The notes under the pieces are model-generated. The model was not told the origin of the DNA. It saw only the letters and a list, made by a program, of their open reading frames with translations, and made no database searches. A stretch of 64,000 bases of DNA, taken from positions 124,001 through 188,000 of the forward strand of contig NZ_WJOK01000001.1 in the NCBI RefSeq assembly GCF_009649785.1, written 5' to 3'. Of this stretch, positions 8,326 through 17,080 are shown in pieces (within the stretch, counting starts at the first letter, position 1; each line of letters starts with the position of its first letter). This stretch comes from Agrobacterium tumefaciens (GTDB lineage Bacteria > Pseudomonadota > Alphaproteobacteria > Rhizobiales > Rhizobiaceae). The position numbers and the translations under genes are program-made.

Positions 8326-8940
8326 TTATGCCAGCAGCCCGCGCATGATCAGTTCGAGATGAATCTTCAGAACGACCTGCTTGTCCAGACTGCGCCGATC
8401 GTCGAAAATCAACCGGAAAACCAATGTTCCGACTATGGGTGACATGACGACCTTGGCCAGTTCGGTGGGGTTGGCTCTAAACCTTTTTTTCGCCACGCCA
8501 TCTTCGAGGATCGTATTGATCCGCTCGAATACCGGCGCCATCACCACGTCATGGTGCTGGTCGATGAGATCGGGGAATTTTGCTCCTTCCGCAACGATGA
8601 AGCGAAACAGTTCCCGCATCTTTCTATTGTCGACAAGGGCGTCGAACAGGAATTCAAGAAGCATCCGAAGCTCCTCGACGGGATCATCCGACGTGCGTGC
8701 GTAGGCCTTGAATGCCTCCTGAAAAGGTGCCGAGGCATGCCTGATCATCGCCTCGAAAAGAGCCTCCTTGGTTTCGAAATAGACGTAGACCGTGCCTTTC
8801 GTCACTCCCACCCGCTCGGCAATGTCCTCCACCCGCGTGGCCGTAAATCCTCTCTTGGTGAATTCCTCGAATGCGGCGTCGAGAATTTCCAACGGACGTT
8901 GTATCTTCTGTTCTGCGCGTGTCAGTTTTGCTTTTGCCAT
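8326..8940 (-). CDS. TetR-family transcriptional regulator of the adjacent RND efflux operon
   Basis: Repressor of 204 aa. The N-terminal TetR helix-turn-helix covers about residues 15-62 (ILDAAFEEFTKRGFTATRVE ... VGVTKGTVYVYFETKEALF), followed by an all-helical ligand and dimer domain. It is divergent from the two-adaptor RND operon, 306 bases away, with a palindrome over the operon promoter (9192-9211). This is the standard arrangement for a drug-responsive repressor of an efflux pump. The inducer is unknown. Confidence 0.92.
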   Translation of the reverse strand: MAKAKLTRAEQKIQRPLEILDAAFEEFTKRGFTATRVEDIAERVGVTKGTVYVYFETKEALFEAMIRHASAPFQEAFKAYARTSDDPVEELRMLLEFLFDALVDNRKMRELFRFIVAEGAKFPDLIDQHHDVVMAPVFERINTILEDGVAKKRFRANPTELAKVVMSPIVGTLVFRLIFDDRRSLDKQVVLKIHLELIMRGLLA

Positions 8941-9246
8941 AACCCCGGATCCCTACGTATTCTTTCGGCACTTGCCTTTTTACCCGTCGCAATCGGCGGA
9001 AATGACAGGTGGTTTGCCTACAGCACCGGCGTAAAAACCGGAATCGATTTTTACAAGACGTGGTGCGTGGTTCAATATGTCGGCACATCCCCCGATGCGT
9101 CCGCGAGGACGCGCCGGGCAAGTCGGAATGATCATTCGGGGAGCCCGGTTTGACGTCCACACGGTTCCCGATCGGCGACACAAGAATTTCATTGACTATT
9201 CAGTCAGTCAAATATTATAGGGTGAGGCGAAGATCAAGAGGTCACC
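8941..9246. other. Divergent promoter region between tetR and the RND operon
   Basis: 306 bases with no coding signal. The right end holds the RND promoter and a palindrome (9192-9220); the left end must hold the tetR promoter. Nothing else was recognised. Confidence 0.6.
9192..9220 (+). promoter_or_regulatory. RND operon promoter with overlapping TetR-type operator
   Basis: A -35-like TTGACT at 9192-9197 is followed after 17 bases by TTATAG (9215-9220). The same -35 is the left arm of the inverted repeat TTGACT-N8-AGTCAA (9192-9211), so a protein bound there would block the polymerase. The start codon is 27 bases downstream. Binding by the divergent TetR protein is inferred. Confidence 0.6.
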
Positions 9247-10323
9247 ATGAAAAGCATTCTTTTAGCAGTGGCGGTCGGCGGCATTTTCGCCCTGTCGTCC
9301 TGCAGCAACGAAGAGCCGCCTGCTGAAAAGCCGTTGCGTGTCGTCGATGTGGTTGCGGCAGCGAAAAAGCCCGTCGGCCGTGGCAGCGTCATCACCGGCG
9401 AAGTAAGGGCACGGGTTCAGACGGACCTTTCCTTTCGGGTGAGCGGCAAGATCACCGAGCGGCTGGTGGATGTGGGTACCCCGGTAAAGGCCGGGCAATT
9501 GCTTGCTCGCATCGACCCGGAAGAGCAAAAGGCGGATATCGACGTTGCGGTGGCCAACCTGCAATCTGCCGAAGCGCAGATGACGCAGGCGCAGCTGGCA
9601 TTCGATCGCCAGCAAAGTCTTTTCAAGACGCAGGTGACTTCGCGCTCCGCGGTCGACAAGGCGCAGGAAACCCTGCTCACCACACAAGGCGCCGTCAGAT
9701 CGGCGCAGGCCCAGCTGGATACGGCGCGCGATGCGCTTTCCTACACCGAACTCAGGGCCGATGCGGATGGTGTGATCACCGCGCGCAATGTTGAAGTCGG
9801 CCAGGTGGCGCAGGCCGCTCAGCTCGTTTTCACGCTGGCGCATGACGGGCCGCGCGATGCGGTATTTGATGTCTACGAATCCCTGTTCCTCGAGCGCGAT
9901 ATCGACAATCTCGTCAATGTCAGCCTCCTGTCGGATCCCGCCCGCGCTGTCGAGGGACCGGTGCGGGAGATTTCCCCGACGATCGATCCCGACAATGGGA
10001 CGATCCGGGTCAAGGTTGGCCTGAACGGCGATATGACCATGCCGCTTGGAGCACCGGTATCGGGTCATTTTCGCTTCAAGCAGGTGGAGGCGATTGAGCT
10101 TCCCTGGTCGGCAATGGCATCGCAGAACGGCCTTCCCGCCGTCTGGGTGGTCGATGCGCAGTCCTCGGAAATCGCCATGCGCCGGGTTGAGGTCTCCGAC
10201 TATGAGACGGGTCAATTCGTCGTGGCGGAAGGACTTCTTCCCGGCGATCTCGTCGTGACCAGCGGGACCAAATTTCTCCGCACCGGTGAAAAGGTCGCCT
10301 ATGGAAAGGGGCAGGCACAATAA
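9247..10323 (+). CDS. RND efflux periplasmic adaptor, lipoprotein 1
   Basis: Membrane-fusion protein of 358 aa, anchored to the inner membrane by a lipid. It has a signal sequence with lipobox LSSC (Cys19), then the biotinyl-lipoyl-like half-motifs and an alpha-hairpin (about residues 95-165, LQSAEAQMTQAQLAFDRQQ), the second lipoyl half (AQDALSYTELRADADGVI region) and beta-barrel and membrane-proximal domains. It joins the RND pump to an outer-membrane channel. It overlaps the second adaptor by one base (TAATG). Having two different adaptors in one operon is unusual. Confidence 0.9.
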   Translation: MKSILLAVAVGGIFALSSCSNEEPPAEKPLRVVDVVAAAKKPVGRGSVITGEVRARVQTDLSFRVSGKITERLVDVGTPVKAGQLLARIDPEEQKADIDVAVANLQSAEAQMTQAQLAFDRQQSLFKTQVTSRSAVDKAQETLLTTQGAVRSAQAQLDTARDALSYTELRADADGVITARNVEVGQVAQAAQLVFTLAHDGPRDAVFDVYESLFLERDIDNLVNVSLLSDPARAVEGPVREISPTIDPDNGTIRVKVGLNGDMTMPLGAPVSGHFRFKQVEAIELPWSAMASQNGLPAVWVVDAQSSEIAMRRVEVSDYETGQFVVAEGLLPGDLVVTSGTKFLRTGEKVAYGKGQAQ

Positions 10324-11408
10324 TGTTCAGGATAAACAGAAGCTTGTTTTTGCTGCTTCCGGCGATTGCGGTCTCGTCCTGCCAGGAAAAGCAGGAAGCG
10401 CCCGCTGAGGCGCCGCGCCCGGTGCTCTCCGTTGTCGTAGGGGAGACGCGCGCCGATGCGCTGCGGCTGACCGGCACGGTGGAATCGAGAATTCAGACCG
10501 ATCTCGGCTTTCGTGTTCTCGGCCGGATCATTGCCCGCAATGTCGATGTGGCCGATCTGGTCAAGAAAGGCGATGTGGTGGCCTCGATCGATCCGCTCGC
10601 GCTGGAACTTTCGGTAAAGAGCGCCCAATCCGATCTATCCAACGCCGAAGCGCAACTGGCCAATGCGGTGACGACCGAGCAGCGTCAGCGCGTGCTGGCC
10701 GAGGCCCGCAGCGGCACGGAAGCAGCACTTGAAGAGGCCGAGCAGGCCACGCGAACGGCCAATGCCGCCGTCGCCAAAGCCCGTGCAAATCTTGATAAGG
10801 CCGAGGAGCAACTGGGCTATACGCAGCTGCACGCGGAATTTGACGGCGTGGTGACTGCGACATCCGGTGAAATTGGCCAGGTCGTCTCTGCCGGACAGAC
10901 GGTCGTGACCATTGCCCGCCCGGAAGTGCGGGATGTTGTGGTCGATGTTCCGCAATTTGCGGCGCAGCGACTTGATATCGGATCGACCTTCGATATCGCC
11001 TTGCAACTGGACCCAAAGATACGCACCACCGGCGTGGTGCGTGAGATTGCCCCAGAAGCCGAAACCGCGACACGCACGCGCCGCACGAAAATCAGCCTTC
11101 AGGATGCGCCGCCGACATTCCGGCTCGGCTCGGTCGTCACGGCCTCGGCAGTTGCCGCCTCCGAATCGCAGATCATGCTCCCCTCGTCGGCCCTGCTGAA
11201 AACCGAAGACGGTTGGAGTGTCTGGATCGTCAATACCGATACGGCCACGGTCACCTCGCGCCCGGTCAAAATAGAGGGCGAGCCCGCCGAAGGCGGCAGT
11301 GTGCGCATCACCGGCGGCGTCAAGCCCGGCGAACGTGTCGCCAGTGCCGGCGTTCACAAGCTTAAGGATGGTCAAGCCATCAGGATCGATCAGGAGGTCC
11401 ATCAGTGA
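10323..11408 (+). CDS. RND efflux periplasmic adaptor, lipoprotein 2
   Basis: Second membrane-fusion protein, 361 aa, distinct in sequence from the first but with the same layout: signal with lipobox VSSC (Cys20), the lipoyl half LGFRVLGRIIARNVDVADLV, an alpha-hairpin rich in Ala, Glu and Gln (about residues 100-160), then the second lipoyl half and beta-barrel. Its stop overlaps the GTG of the pump gene (GTGA at 11405-11408). Together with the first adaptor it resembles the TriA-TriB pair of Pseudomonas, where both adaptors are needed by one pump; functional equivalence is inference. Confidence 0.9.
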   Translation: MFRINRSLFLLLPAIAVSSCQEKQEAPAEAPRPVLSVVVGETRADALRLTGTVESRIQTDLGFRVLGRIIARNVDVADLVKKGDVVASIDPLALELSVKSAQSDLSNAEAQLANAVTTEQRQRVLAEARSGTEAALEEAEQATRTANAAVAKARANLDKAEEQLGYTQLHAEFDGVVTATSGEIGQVVSAGQTVVTIARPEVRDVVVDVPQFAAQRLDIGSTFDIALQLDPKIRTTGVVREIAPEAETATRTRRTKISLQDAPPTFRLGSVVTASAVAASESQIMLPSSALLKTEDGWSVWIVNTDTATVTSRPVKIEGEPAEGGSVRITGGVKPGERVASAGVHKLKDGQAIRIDQEVHQ

Positions 11409-14400
11409 AGAAATTCAATCTTTCCGACTGGGCGCTCGAGCACCGTTCGCTCGTCTGGTACTTCATGCTGGTCTTCGTTCTTGCCGGTGTTTTCTCCTAT
11501 CTCAACCTCGGACGCGAGGAAGATCCGAATTTCACCATCAAGACAATGGTGATCAGCGCGCAATGGCCCGGCGCGTCGGCGGAGGAAGTGGCCAGGCAGG
11601 TGACCGACAGGATCGAGAAGAAGCTCGAGGAACTCGACAATCTCGACTATCTGCGCAGCCAGACAGTTGCTGGCAAGACGACGATTTTCGTGGAACTCGT
11701 GCCGGAAACCAAAGCCAAGAATGTCGAACCCACCTGGGTGCGCGTGCGCAACATGATCGGCGACATCAAGGGCGACTTCCCCTCGGGCGTTGTCGGCCCG
11801 TTCTTCAACGACCGTTTCGGCGATGTTTATGGCAATATCTACGCCTTCACCAGCGACGGTCTCAGCCAGCGGCAATTGCGCGATCTGGTGGAGGACGCGC
11901 GTGCCAAGGTTCTGACTGTCGATAATATCGGCAAGGTTGATGTCATTGGCGCGCAAGACGAGGCGATCTATCTGGAGTTTTCCACGCGGCAGATCGCAGC
12001 GCTGGGCATCGATCAGCAATCGATTATCAAGACGCTGCAAGCCCAAAATGCTGTCACCCAGTCCGGCTTCGTCAATGCCGGGCCGGAACGTGTTGCGCTG
12101 CGTGTCAGCGGCCAGTTCACCTCGGAAGACAGCCTTCGCGCCATCAATCTGCGCGTCAACAACCGGTTCTTCCCGCTGACGGAAGTGGCCACGATCCGGC
12201 GCGGTTATGTCGATCCGCCGTCTTCGCTGTTCCGCTTTAACGGGCAACCGGCCATCGGTCTTGCCATAGGCATGAAAACCGGTGCGAACCTCGTGCATTT
12301 CGGTGAGGAGCTGGATGCACAGATGAAGCGTATCGTGGCGGATTTGCCTGTTGGCGTCGATGTGCACCGCGTGTCCGATCAGCCGGCCGTGGTCGATGAG
12401 GCGGTCTCCGGCTTCACTTCGGCGCTGTTCGAGGCGATCGCAATCGTTCTCGTCATCAGCTTCATCAGCCTCGGATTGCGGGCGGGCATGGTGGTTGCGG
12501 TCTCCATACCGCTCGTGCTGGCGATCACCTTCGTCTACATGGAATATACCGGCATTTCGCTGCAACGCATCTCTCTCGGCGCGCTTATCATCGCGCTCGG
12601 GCTTCTCGTCGACGATGCTATGATTGCTGTCGAGATGATGGTCGCACGCCTCGAGGTCGGCGACGATCTCAGAAAAGCGGCGACCTATGTTTATACTTCG
12701 ACCGCATTCCCGATGCTGACCGGTACGCTGGTGACGGTTGCCGGCTTCATTCCCGTCGGCCTCAACAACAGCGCGGCGGGTGAGTTCACATTCACCCTGT
12801 TCGTGGTGATCGCCGTTTCGCTGATCGTATCGTGGATTGTCGCGGTTGTGTTCACGCCACTGCTTGGCGTGGCGATGTTGCCCAAGACGATGAAATCGCA
12901 CCATGAGAAGAAGGGCCGTTTTGCCTCTGGCTTTTCCTGGCTTCTAGCCCGGGCGCTGCGCTTTCGCTGGGTTACGATTATCCTCACGGTTGCGTTGTTT
13001 GCCCTTTCCGTTGGCGGCATGAGCCTCGTGCAGCAGCAGTTCTTCCCGGCCTCCGACCGTGTGGAACTGATCGTGGACTGGAACCTGCCACAGAACAGCT
13101 CGATTGCCGAAACCAACCGGCAGATGGCACAGTTCGAGCAGGAAGCGCTGGCGAAAAACCCCGACATCGACCATTGGACGACCTATGTCGGTGAAGGCGC
13201 ACCACGTTTCATCCTCTCCTTTGACGTGCAAACGCCTGATGTCACCTTCGGCCAGACGATCATCGTCACCAAGGGGCTTGATGTGCGCGACAAGGTGCGC
13301 GCTGAGTTGCAGGACTATCTGAACCGGACGTTTACCGGCACCGACGCCTTCGTGAAATTGCTCGACATCGGCCCTCCGGTCGGAAAGCCGGTGCAATATC
13401 GCTTGAGCGGCCCGGATATCCAGCATGTCCGCGAACTCGGCCAGCAGCTGGCGGGCATCGTCGGCGAGCATCGGCTGCTGTCCAACATGGTCATGGACTG
13501 GAATGAGCCGACGCGGGTGGTCAAGGTCGACGTTTTGCAGGACAAGGCCCGCCAGCTCGGTGTCTCTTCGGAAGACATCGCCAATGCCATGAACAGCATT
13601 GTCGAGGGTTCCACCGTGACGCAGGTCAGGGATGATATCTACCTCGTCAATGTGGTGGCGCGTGCGCAGCTGGCGGAGCGCGGCTCCATCGAAACATTGC
13701 AGAACCTGCAATTGCCAGCCACGAACGGCAAGGCCGTGCCGCTGTCGGCAATCGCCAATTTCCGCTACGAGCTGGAACAGCCGACCATCTGGCGTCGCGA
13801 CAGAATTCCGACAGTCACGGTCAAGGCTGCCATCATCGGCCCGACGCAGCCGGCGACGATCGTGGAGCAGTTGAAGCCGAAACTCGAGGCTTTCGAAAAG
13901 TCGCTCCCCGTGGGGTACAAGGTGGAAATAGGTGGCTCGGTGGAATCCAGCGCGGATTCGCAGGCGCCAATCGTAGCCGTGGTGCCTCTGATGCTGTTTG
14001 CGATGGCAACGATCCTTATGGTTCAGTTGCAGAGCTTCAGCCGGCTGTTTCTTGTCTTTGCCGTTGCCCCGACGGCGCTGATCGGCGTGGTGGCAGCGCT
14101 GCTGCTCTCCAACGCGCCGATGGGTTTCGTCGCCATTCTCGGCATATTGGCACTGATCGGTATTCTGATTCGAAACTCGGTCATTCTCGTCGTTCAGATC
14201 GAACATCTCAGAAGCGAGGGGGTCTCTGCCTGGCACGCCGTCATCGAGGCGACCGAGCATCGCATGCGACCGATCATGCTGACGGCTGCGGCGGCAACAC
14301 TTGCCCTCATCCCCATATCTCGGGAGATATTCTGGGGTCCGATGGCCTATGCCATGATGGGCGGGATCGTGGTTGGCACGGCGCTCACGCTGCTATTCCT

Positions 14401-14476
14401 TCCGGCACTATATGTCGCGTGGTTCCGCATTCCGCGCGAAGATGACAAACAGGAAGTTCAGGAAATCAAGACGTAA
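11405..14476 (+). CDS. RND-family efflux pump, inner-membrane transporter
   Basis: Proton-driven efflux transporter of 1023 aa, the normal size for an AcrB/MexF-like pump. The first transmembrane helix is near the N-terminus, and two large periplasmic loops separate the two six-helix halves. The proton-relay aspartates of helix 4 are D403 and D404 in GLLVDDAMIAVE. The start is GTG 11405, overlapping the stop of adaptor 2. No outer-membrane factor gene follows, so the complex must borrow a TolC-like channel encoded elsewhere. A strong hairpin follows the stop. Confidence 0.95.
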   Translation: MKKFNLSDWALEHRSLVWYFMLVFVLAGVFSYLNLGREEDPNFTIKTMVISAQWPGASAEEVARQVTDRIEKKLEELDNLDYLRSQTVAGKTTIFVELVPETKAKNVEPTWVRVRNMIGDIKGDFPSGVVGPFFNDRFGDVYGNIYAFTSDGLSQRQLRDLVEDARAKVLTVDNIGKVDVIGAQDEAIYLEFSTRQIAALGIDQQSIIKTLQAQNAVTQSGFVNAGPERVALRVSGQFTSEDSLRAINLRVNNRFFPLTEVATIRRGYVDPPSSLFRFNGQPAIGLAIGMKTGANLVHFGEELDAQMKRIVADLPVGVDVHRVSDQPAVVDEAVSGFTSALFEAIAIVLVISFISLGLRAGMVVAVSIPLVLAITFVYMEYTGISLQRISLGALIIALGLLVDDAMIAVEMMVARLEVGDDLRKAATYVYTSTAFPMLTGTLVTVAGFIPVGLNNSAAGEFTFTLFVVIAVSLIVSWIVAVVFTPLLGVAMLPKTMKSHHEKKGRFASGFSWLLARALRFRWVTIILTVALFALSVGGMSLVQQQFFPASDRVELIVDWNLPQNSSIAETNRQMAQFEQEALAKNPDIDHWTTYVGEGAPRFILSFDVQTPDVTFGQTIIVTKGLDVRDKVRAELQDYLNRTFTGTDAFVKLLDIGPPVGKPVQYRLSGPDIQHVRELGQQLAGIVGEHRLLSNMVMDWNEPTRVVKVDVLQDKARQLGVSSEDIANAMNSIVEGSTVTQVRDDIYLVNVVARAQLAERGSIETLQNLQLPATNGKAVPLSAIANFRYELEQPTIWRRDRIPTVTVKAAIIGPTQPATIVEQLKPKLEAFEKSLPVGYKVEIGGSVESSADSQAPIVAVVPLMLFAMATILMVQLQSFSRLFLVFAVAPTALIGVVAALLLSNAPMGFVAILGILALIGILIRNSVILVVQIEHLRSEGVSAWHAVIEATEHRMRPIMLTAAAATLALIPISREIFWGPMAYAMMGGIVVGTALTLLFLPALYVAWFRIPREDDKQEVQEIKT

Positions 14477-14490
14477 TTTCCTGCGAGACA

Positions 14491-14520
14491 GCCACACCCT
14501 CGTGATCGCGAGGGTGTGGC
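14491..14520. terminator. Hairpin after RND operon, terminator-like
   Basis: GCCACACCCTCG-N6-CGAGGGTGTGGC forms a perfect 12-base stem starting 14 bases after the pump stop. There is no following T-run, so it may protect the mRNA 3' end or need Rho rather than being a classic intrinsic terminator. Confidence 0.6.
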
Positions 14521-14693
14521 GCCGGCAAAGCCACTGTCCCGCTTAAATTCTGCAAATGTGCCCGCCATCGTTGTTCCTTCGGCGCAGATAGTGTTAGGAA
14601 GATCGGCTTAGCTGCGGGAGCGGCGCTGTCCTTCAATAGATAAGCGTTTGCTTCTGCGTCGTTGACAGACCAAGGGTGCCGGAGGGTTCAAGG

Positions 14694-15410
14694 ATGGGCG
14701 GGTTGTCGGATTGGCTTGCGGACGCAAAGCCGATCAATCGCAAGAATGCCGCAGAAGTGGTGTTCGAAGATATCCGTTCGGCCATCACCTCTGGTCAGCT
14801 CGTGGTCGGAACCCGGCTGCCCTCCGAAGCCCATCTGGCGGAAAGATATGGTGTCAGCCGGCCGATCGTGCGCGAGGCGTTGCGATCTCTCCAGACTCTG
14901 GGGTTGACGCAGACGCGCACGGGTAGCGGCACCTATGTGATGACCGCCATACCGCCTGCTGAATTGAGTTACGGAGCATATTCCGCCCGTGATCTGATCG
15001 AGGCACGCCCCTTCATTGAGGTGCCGGCGGCCGGTTGGGCGGCGCTGCGGCGCACGGATGCCCAACTAGAGACTCTGCTCGAACTCTGCGACAGGATGGA
15101 GGCTGAGGAAAGGCCGCATCCGTGGGTGCTGCTGGACGGGCAGTTTCATTGCGCCATTGCGGAAGCCTCGTCCAATGCACTGTTTGCCAAGGTTGTGGCC
15201 GATGCGCGCGAGGCTCTTTCCCAACAGTCCGAGATGGTCAACCTGATGGCTGGCCGGCGCGTTGCATCGAATTTGGAGCACCGCCGGATCGTCGAGGCGA
15301 TCCGGCGGGGTTCAGCCCCCGATGCGCGAGAAGCGATGGAGCTTCACCTGGGTCAGGTGAAGCAGGTGGTAACGACCATTATTGGAGAAGATCGGGTTCC
15401 ACACCCGTAA
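14694..15410 (+). CDS. GntR/FadR-family regulator, probable AnsR
   Basis: Regulator of 238 aa. It has an N-terminal GntR winged helix (about residues 20-85; LPSEAHLAERYGVSRPIVRE then LRSLQTLGLTQTRTGSGTYV) and a C-terminal FadR-type all-helical (FCD) ligand domain containing FHCAIAEASSNALF and EHRRIVEAI. ATG 14694 is preferred over an in-frame GTG at 14676 because GGAGGG lies at 14681-14686. It sits beside aspartase, a permease and asparaginase, matching the rhizobial ansRPAB set in which AnsR represses asparagine catabolism. It overlaps the 3' end of aspA head-on by 32 bases. Confidence 0.85.
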   Translation: MGGLSDWLADAKPINRKNAAEVVFEDIRSAITSGQLVVGTRLPSEAHLAERYGVSRPIVREALRSLQTLGLTQTRTGSGTYVMTAIPPAELSYGAYSARDLIEARPFIEVPAAGWAALRRTDAQLETLLELCDRMEAEERPHPWVLLDGQFHCAIAEASSNALFAKVVADAREALSQQSEMVNLMAGRRVASNLEHRRIVEAIRRGSAPDAREAMELHLGQVKQVVTTIIGEDRVPHP

Positions 15411-16800
15411 GCGCGGGTAGGTTGGCGAGGTGGCGGGGGCTCAGTGCCTGCTGAAGTTGCGCCTCCGTCAGATAGCCGCGCTCCAGCACCACCTGCGGCA
15501 CGGTGCGGCCGCTGGCCAGCGCCTCCTTTGCGACGTCAGTTGCTGCATAGTATCCGATCAGCGGGTTAAGCGCGGTTGCGAGACCGATCGATTCCTCCAC
15601 ACGCTGTGCCATGATGGCGGGATTGGCGACGATGCCATCGACACAACGTGCCGCCAAAGTCCGGCAAGCGGCGCTTAGCTGGCTGATGCTCTGGGAAAGG
15701 GCACGCACCATGATCGGCTCGAAGGCGTTCAGCTGAAGCTGCCCGGCTTCGGCGGCCATTGTGATGGTGATGTCGTTGCCGATTACCGCATAAGCCACCT
15801 GATTGACCATTTCGGGAATGACCGGATTGATCTTGCCCGGCATGATGCTGGACCCTGCCTGAACGGAGGGCAGGGTGATTTCGCCGATGCCGGCGCGTGG
15901 GCCGGAAGAGAGCAGGCGAAGGTCGTTGCAGGTTTTCGACAGTTTGACGGCGACACGTTTCAACACGCCGGACAGATGCACAAATGCGCCGGGGTCCTGC
16001 GTCGCTTCGATCAAGTCGGCGGCCGTCACCAGCGGGCGTCCGGTCAACCGCGCCAGATGCTGGCAGGCAAGCGCCGCATAACCGCGCGGTGCATTGAGCC
16101 CGGTGCCGATGGCGGTGGCGCCGAGATTGATCTCGTGCAGCAGGGCTGCGGATTCGATGAGGCGGGCCTGATCCTCACCCAGCATCACCACGAAAGTGCG
16201 GAACTCCTGACCGAGCGTCATCGGCACGGCATCCTGCAATTGCGTCCGTCCCAGCTTGATGAAGCCGGAAAACTCCTGTGCCTTGCGATCGAACGCGTCT
16301 TTCAACACACCCATCGAAGCCGCGAGATCGTCGATCGCTTCGATCATTCCTACATTGACCGCCGTCGGATAAGCATCGTTGGTTGACTGGCTGAGATTGA
16401 CGTGGTCGTTTGGGTGAAGGTGGGCATAATCGCCTTTCGCGTGGCCGAGCAGTTCAAGTGCCCGGTTGGCGATGACCTCGTTGGCGTTCATGTTGGTGGA
16501 AGTGCCAGCACCGCCCTGAATTTCATCCACGACGAACTGCTCGTGAAGCGCACCCTCACGAATTTCGCGGCAGGCTCTGACGATTGCTTCCATTCGCTCC
16601 CGGTCAAGCAAGCCAAGCTCGTGATTGGCGAGGGCGGCGGCCTCCTTCACATAGGCCAGTCCCCTGACGAGATAGGGGTTGTGGCCGATCGTTACGCCGG
16701 TGATCTGAAAGTTCTCCACCGCGCGCGCCGTGTGCACGCCCCAATAAACATCTGCCGGAATTTCCTTCGTTCCGAGCAAATCATGCTCCATGCGCGTCAC
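15379..16800 (-). CDS. aspA: Aspartate ammonia-lyase (aspartase)
   Basis: Converts L-aspartate to fumarate and ammonia; the last step of asparagine use. About 473 aa of the fumarase/aspartase superfamily. Signature GSSIMPGKINP is at about residues 316-326, with the substrate-binding GGAGTSTNMNANEV near 96-109 and QSTNDAYP near 138-145. I place the start at GTG 16800 (VTRMEHDLLG) because GGAGG lies about 11 bases upstream; GTG 16806, TTG 16818 and ATG 16791 are alternatives. It is divergent from ansP, with a perfect inverted repeat at its predicted promoter. It corresponds to AnsB of Rhizobium etli. Confidence 0.92.
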   Translation of the reverse strand: MTRMEHDLLGTKEIPADVYWGVHTARAVENFQITGVTIGHNPYLVRGLAYVKEAAALANHELGLLDRERMEAIVRACREIREGALHEQFVVDEIQGGAGTSTNMNANEVIANRALELLGHAKGDYAHLHPNDHVNLSQSTNDAYPTAVNVGMIEAIDDLAASMGVLKDAFDRKAQEFSGFIKLGRTQLQDAVPMTLGQEFRTFVVMLGEDQARLIESAALLHEINLGATAIGTGLNAPRGYAALACQHLARLTGRPLVTAADLIEATQDPGAFVHLSGVLKRVAVKLSKTCNDLRLLSSGPRAGIGEITLPSVQAGSSIMPGKINPVIPEMVNQVAYAVIGNDITITMAAEAGQLQLNAFEPIMVRALSQSISQLSAACRTLAARCVDGIVANPAIMAQRVEESIGLATALNPLIGYYAATDVAKEALASGRTVPQVVLERGYLTEAQLQQALSPRHLANLPALTGVEPDLLQ

Positions 16801-16836
16801 GCCCACTTTTTCCTCCAATAGCTCAAAGCGTTACCT

Positions 16837-16863
16837 AAATCTGTAAAGCTGTCTTACAGATTT
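16837..16863. promoter_or_regulatory. Candidate AnsR operator 1, at the aspA transcription start
   Basis: AAATCTGTAA-N7-TTACAGATTT is a perfect 10-base inverted repeat. It begins 4 bases downstream of the predicted aspA -10, so a bound repressor would sit on the start site. The same half-site with the same spacing recurs at 16948-16970. Assignment to the neighbouring FadR-type regulator is inference. Confidence 0.68.
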
Positions 16864-16867
16864 TTCG

Positions 16868-16896
16868 ACCTTAATCCTTCGCCGTACGAAGGTCAA
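16868..16896 (-). promoter_or_regulatory. aspA: Predicted aspA promoter
   Basis: Reading the minus strand, TTGACC (16896-16891), a 17-base spacer, then TAAGGT (16873-16868). The spacing is ideal and it faces aspA, with operator 1 directly downstream. Confidence 0.55.
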
Positions 16897-16912
16897 TAAT
16901 GCTTCGATCCCC

Positions 16913-16941
16913 TTGACGAACGGCATTCTCTGCAATTATGA
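16913..16941 (+). promoter_or_regulatory. ansP: Predicted ansP promoter
   Basis: TTGACG (16913-16918), a 17-base spacer, then TTATGA (16936-16941). Operator 2 begins 6 bases later. It leaves a leader of about 130 bases before the ansP ATG. Confidence 0.55.
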
Positions 16942-16947
16942 GGGCAA

Positions 16948-16970
16948 AAATCTGTCATGCAGCTTTACAG
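16948..16970. promoter_or_regulatory. Candidate AnsR operator 2, at the ansP transcription start
   Basis: AAATCTGT-N9-TTACAG has exactly the arm spacing of operator 1 (also 9 bases between these two cores) but less complete arms. A third full half-site, AAATCTGTAA, is at 17084-17093, inside ansP codons 2-5. Three copies in 260 bases, two with identical geometry at the two predicted start sites, support a shared regulator. Confidence 0.6.
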
Positions 16971-17080
16971 CGATGCATGAGCTTGCTGGTGCTGTATCCA
17001 GCACCGAGCATGCCAGTTCCAATTTTGATTTCCGGCGTATCGCCGACTGCAAAGCAAATTCATTGGGAGGAGAAATATCA

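Noticed and set aside
11402..12904. 500-codon minus-strand open frame opposite the RND pump
   Set aside because: The product is very rich in Arg, His and Asp, as expected for antisense of a membrane-protein gene.
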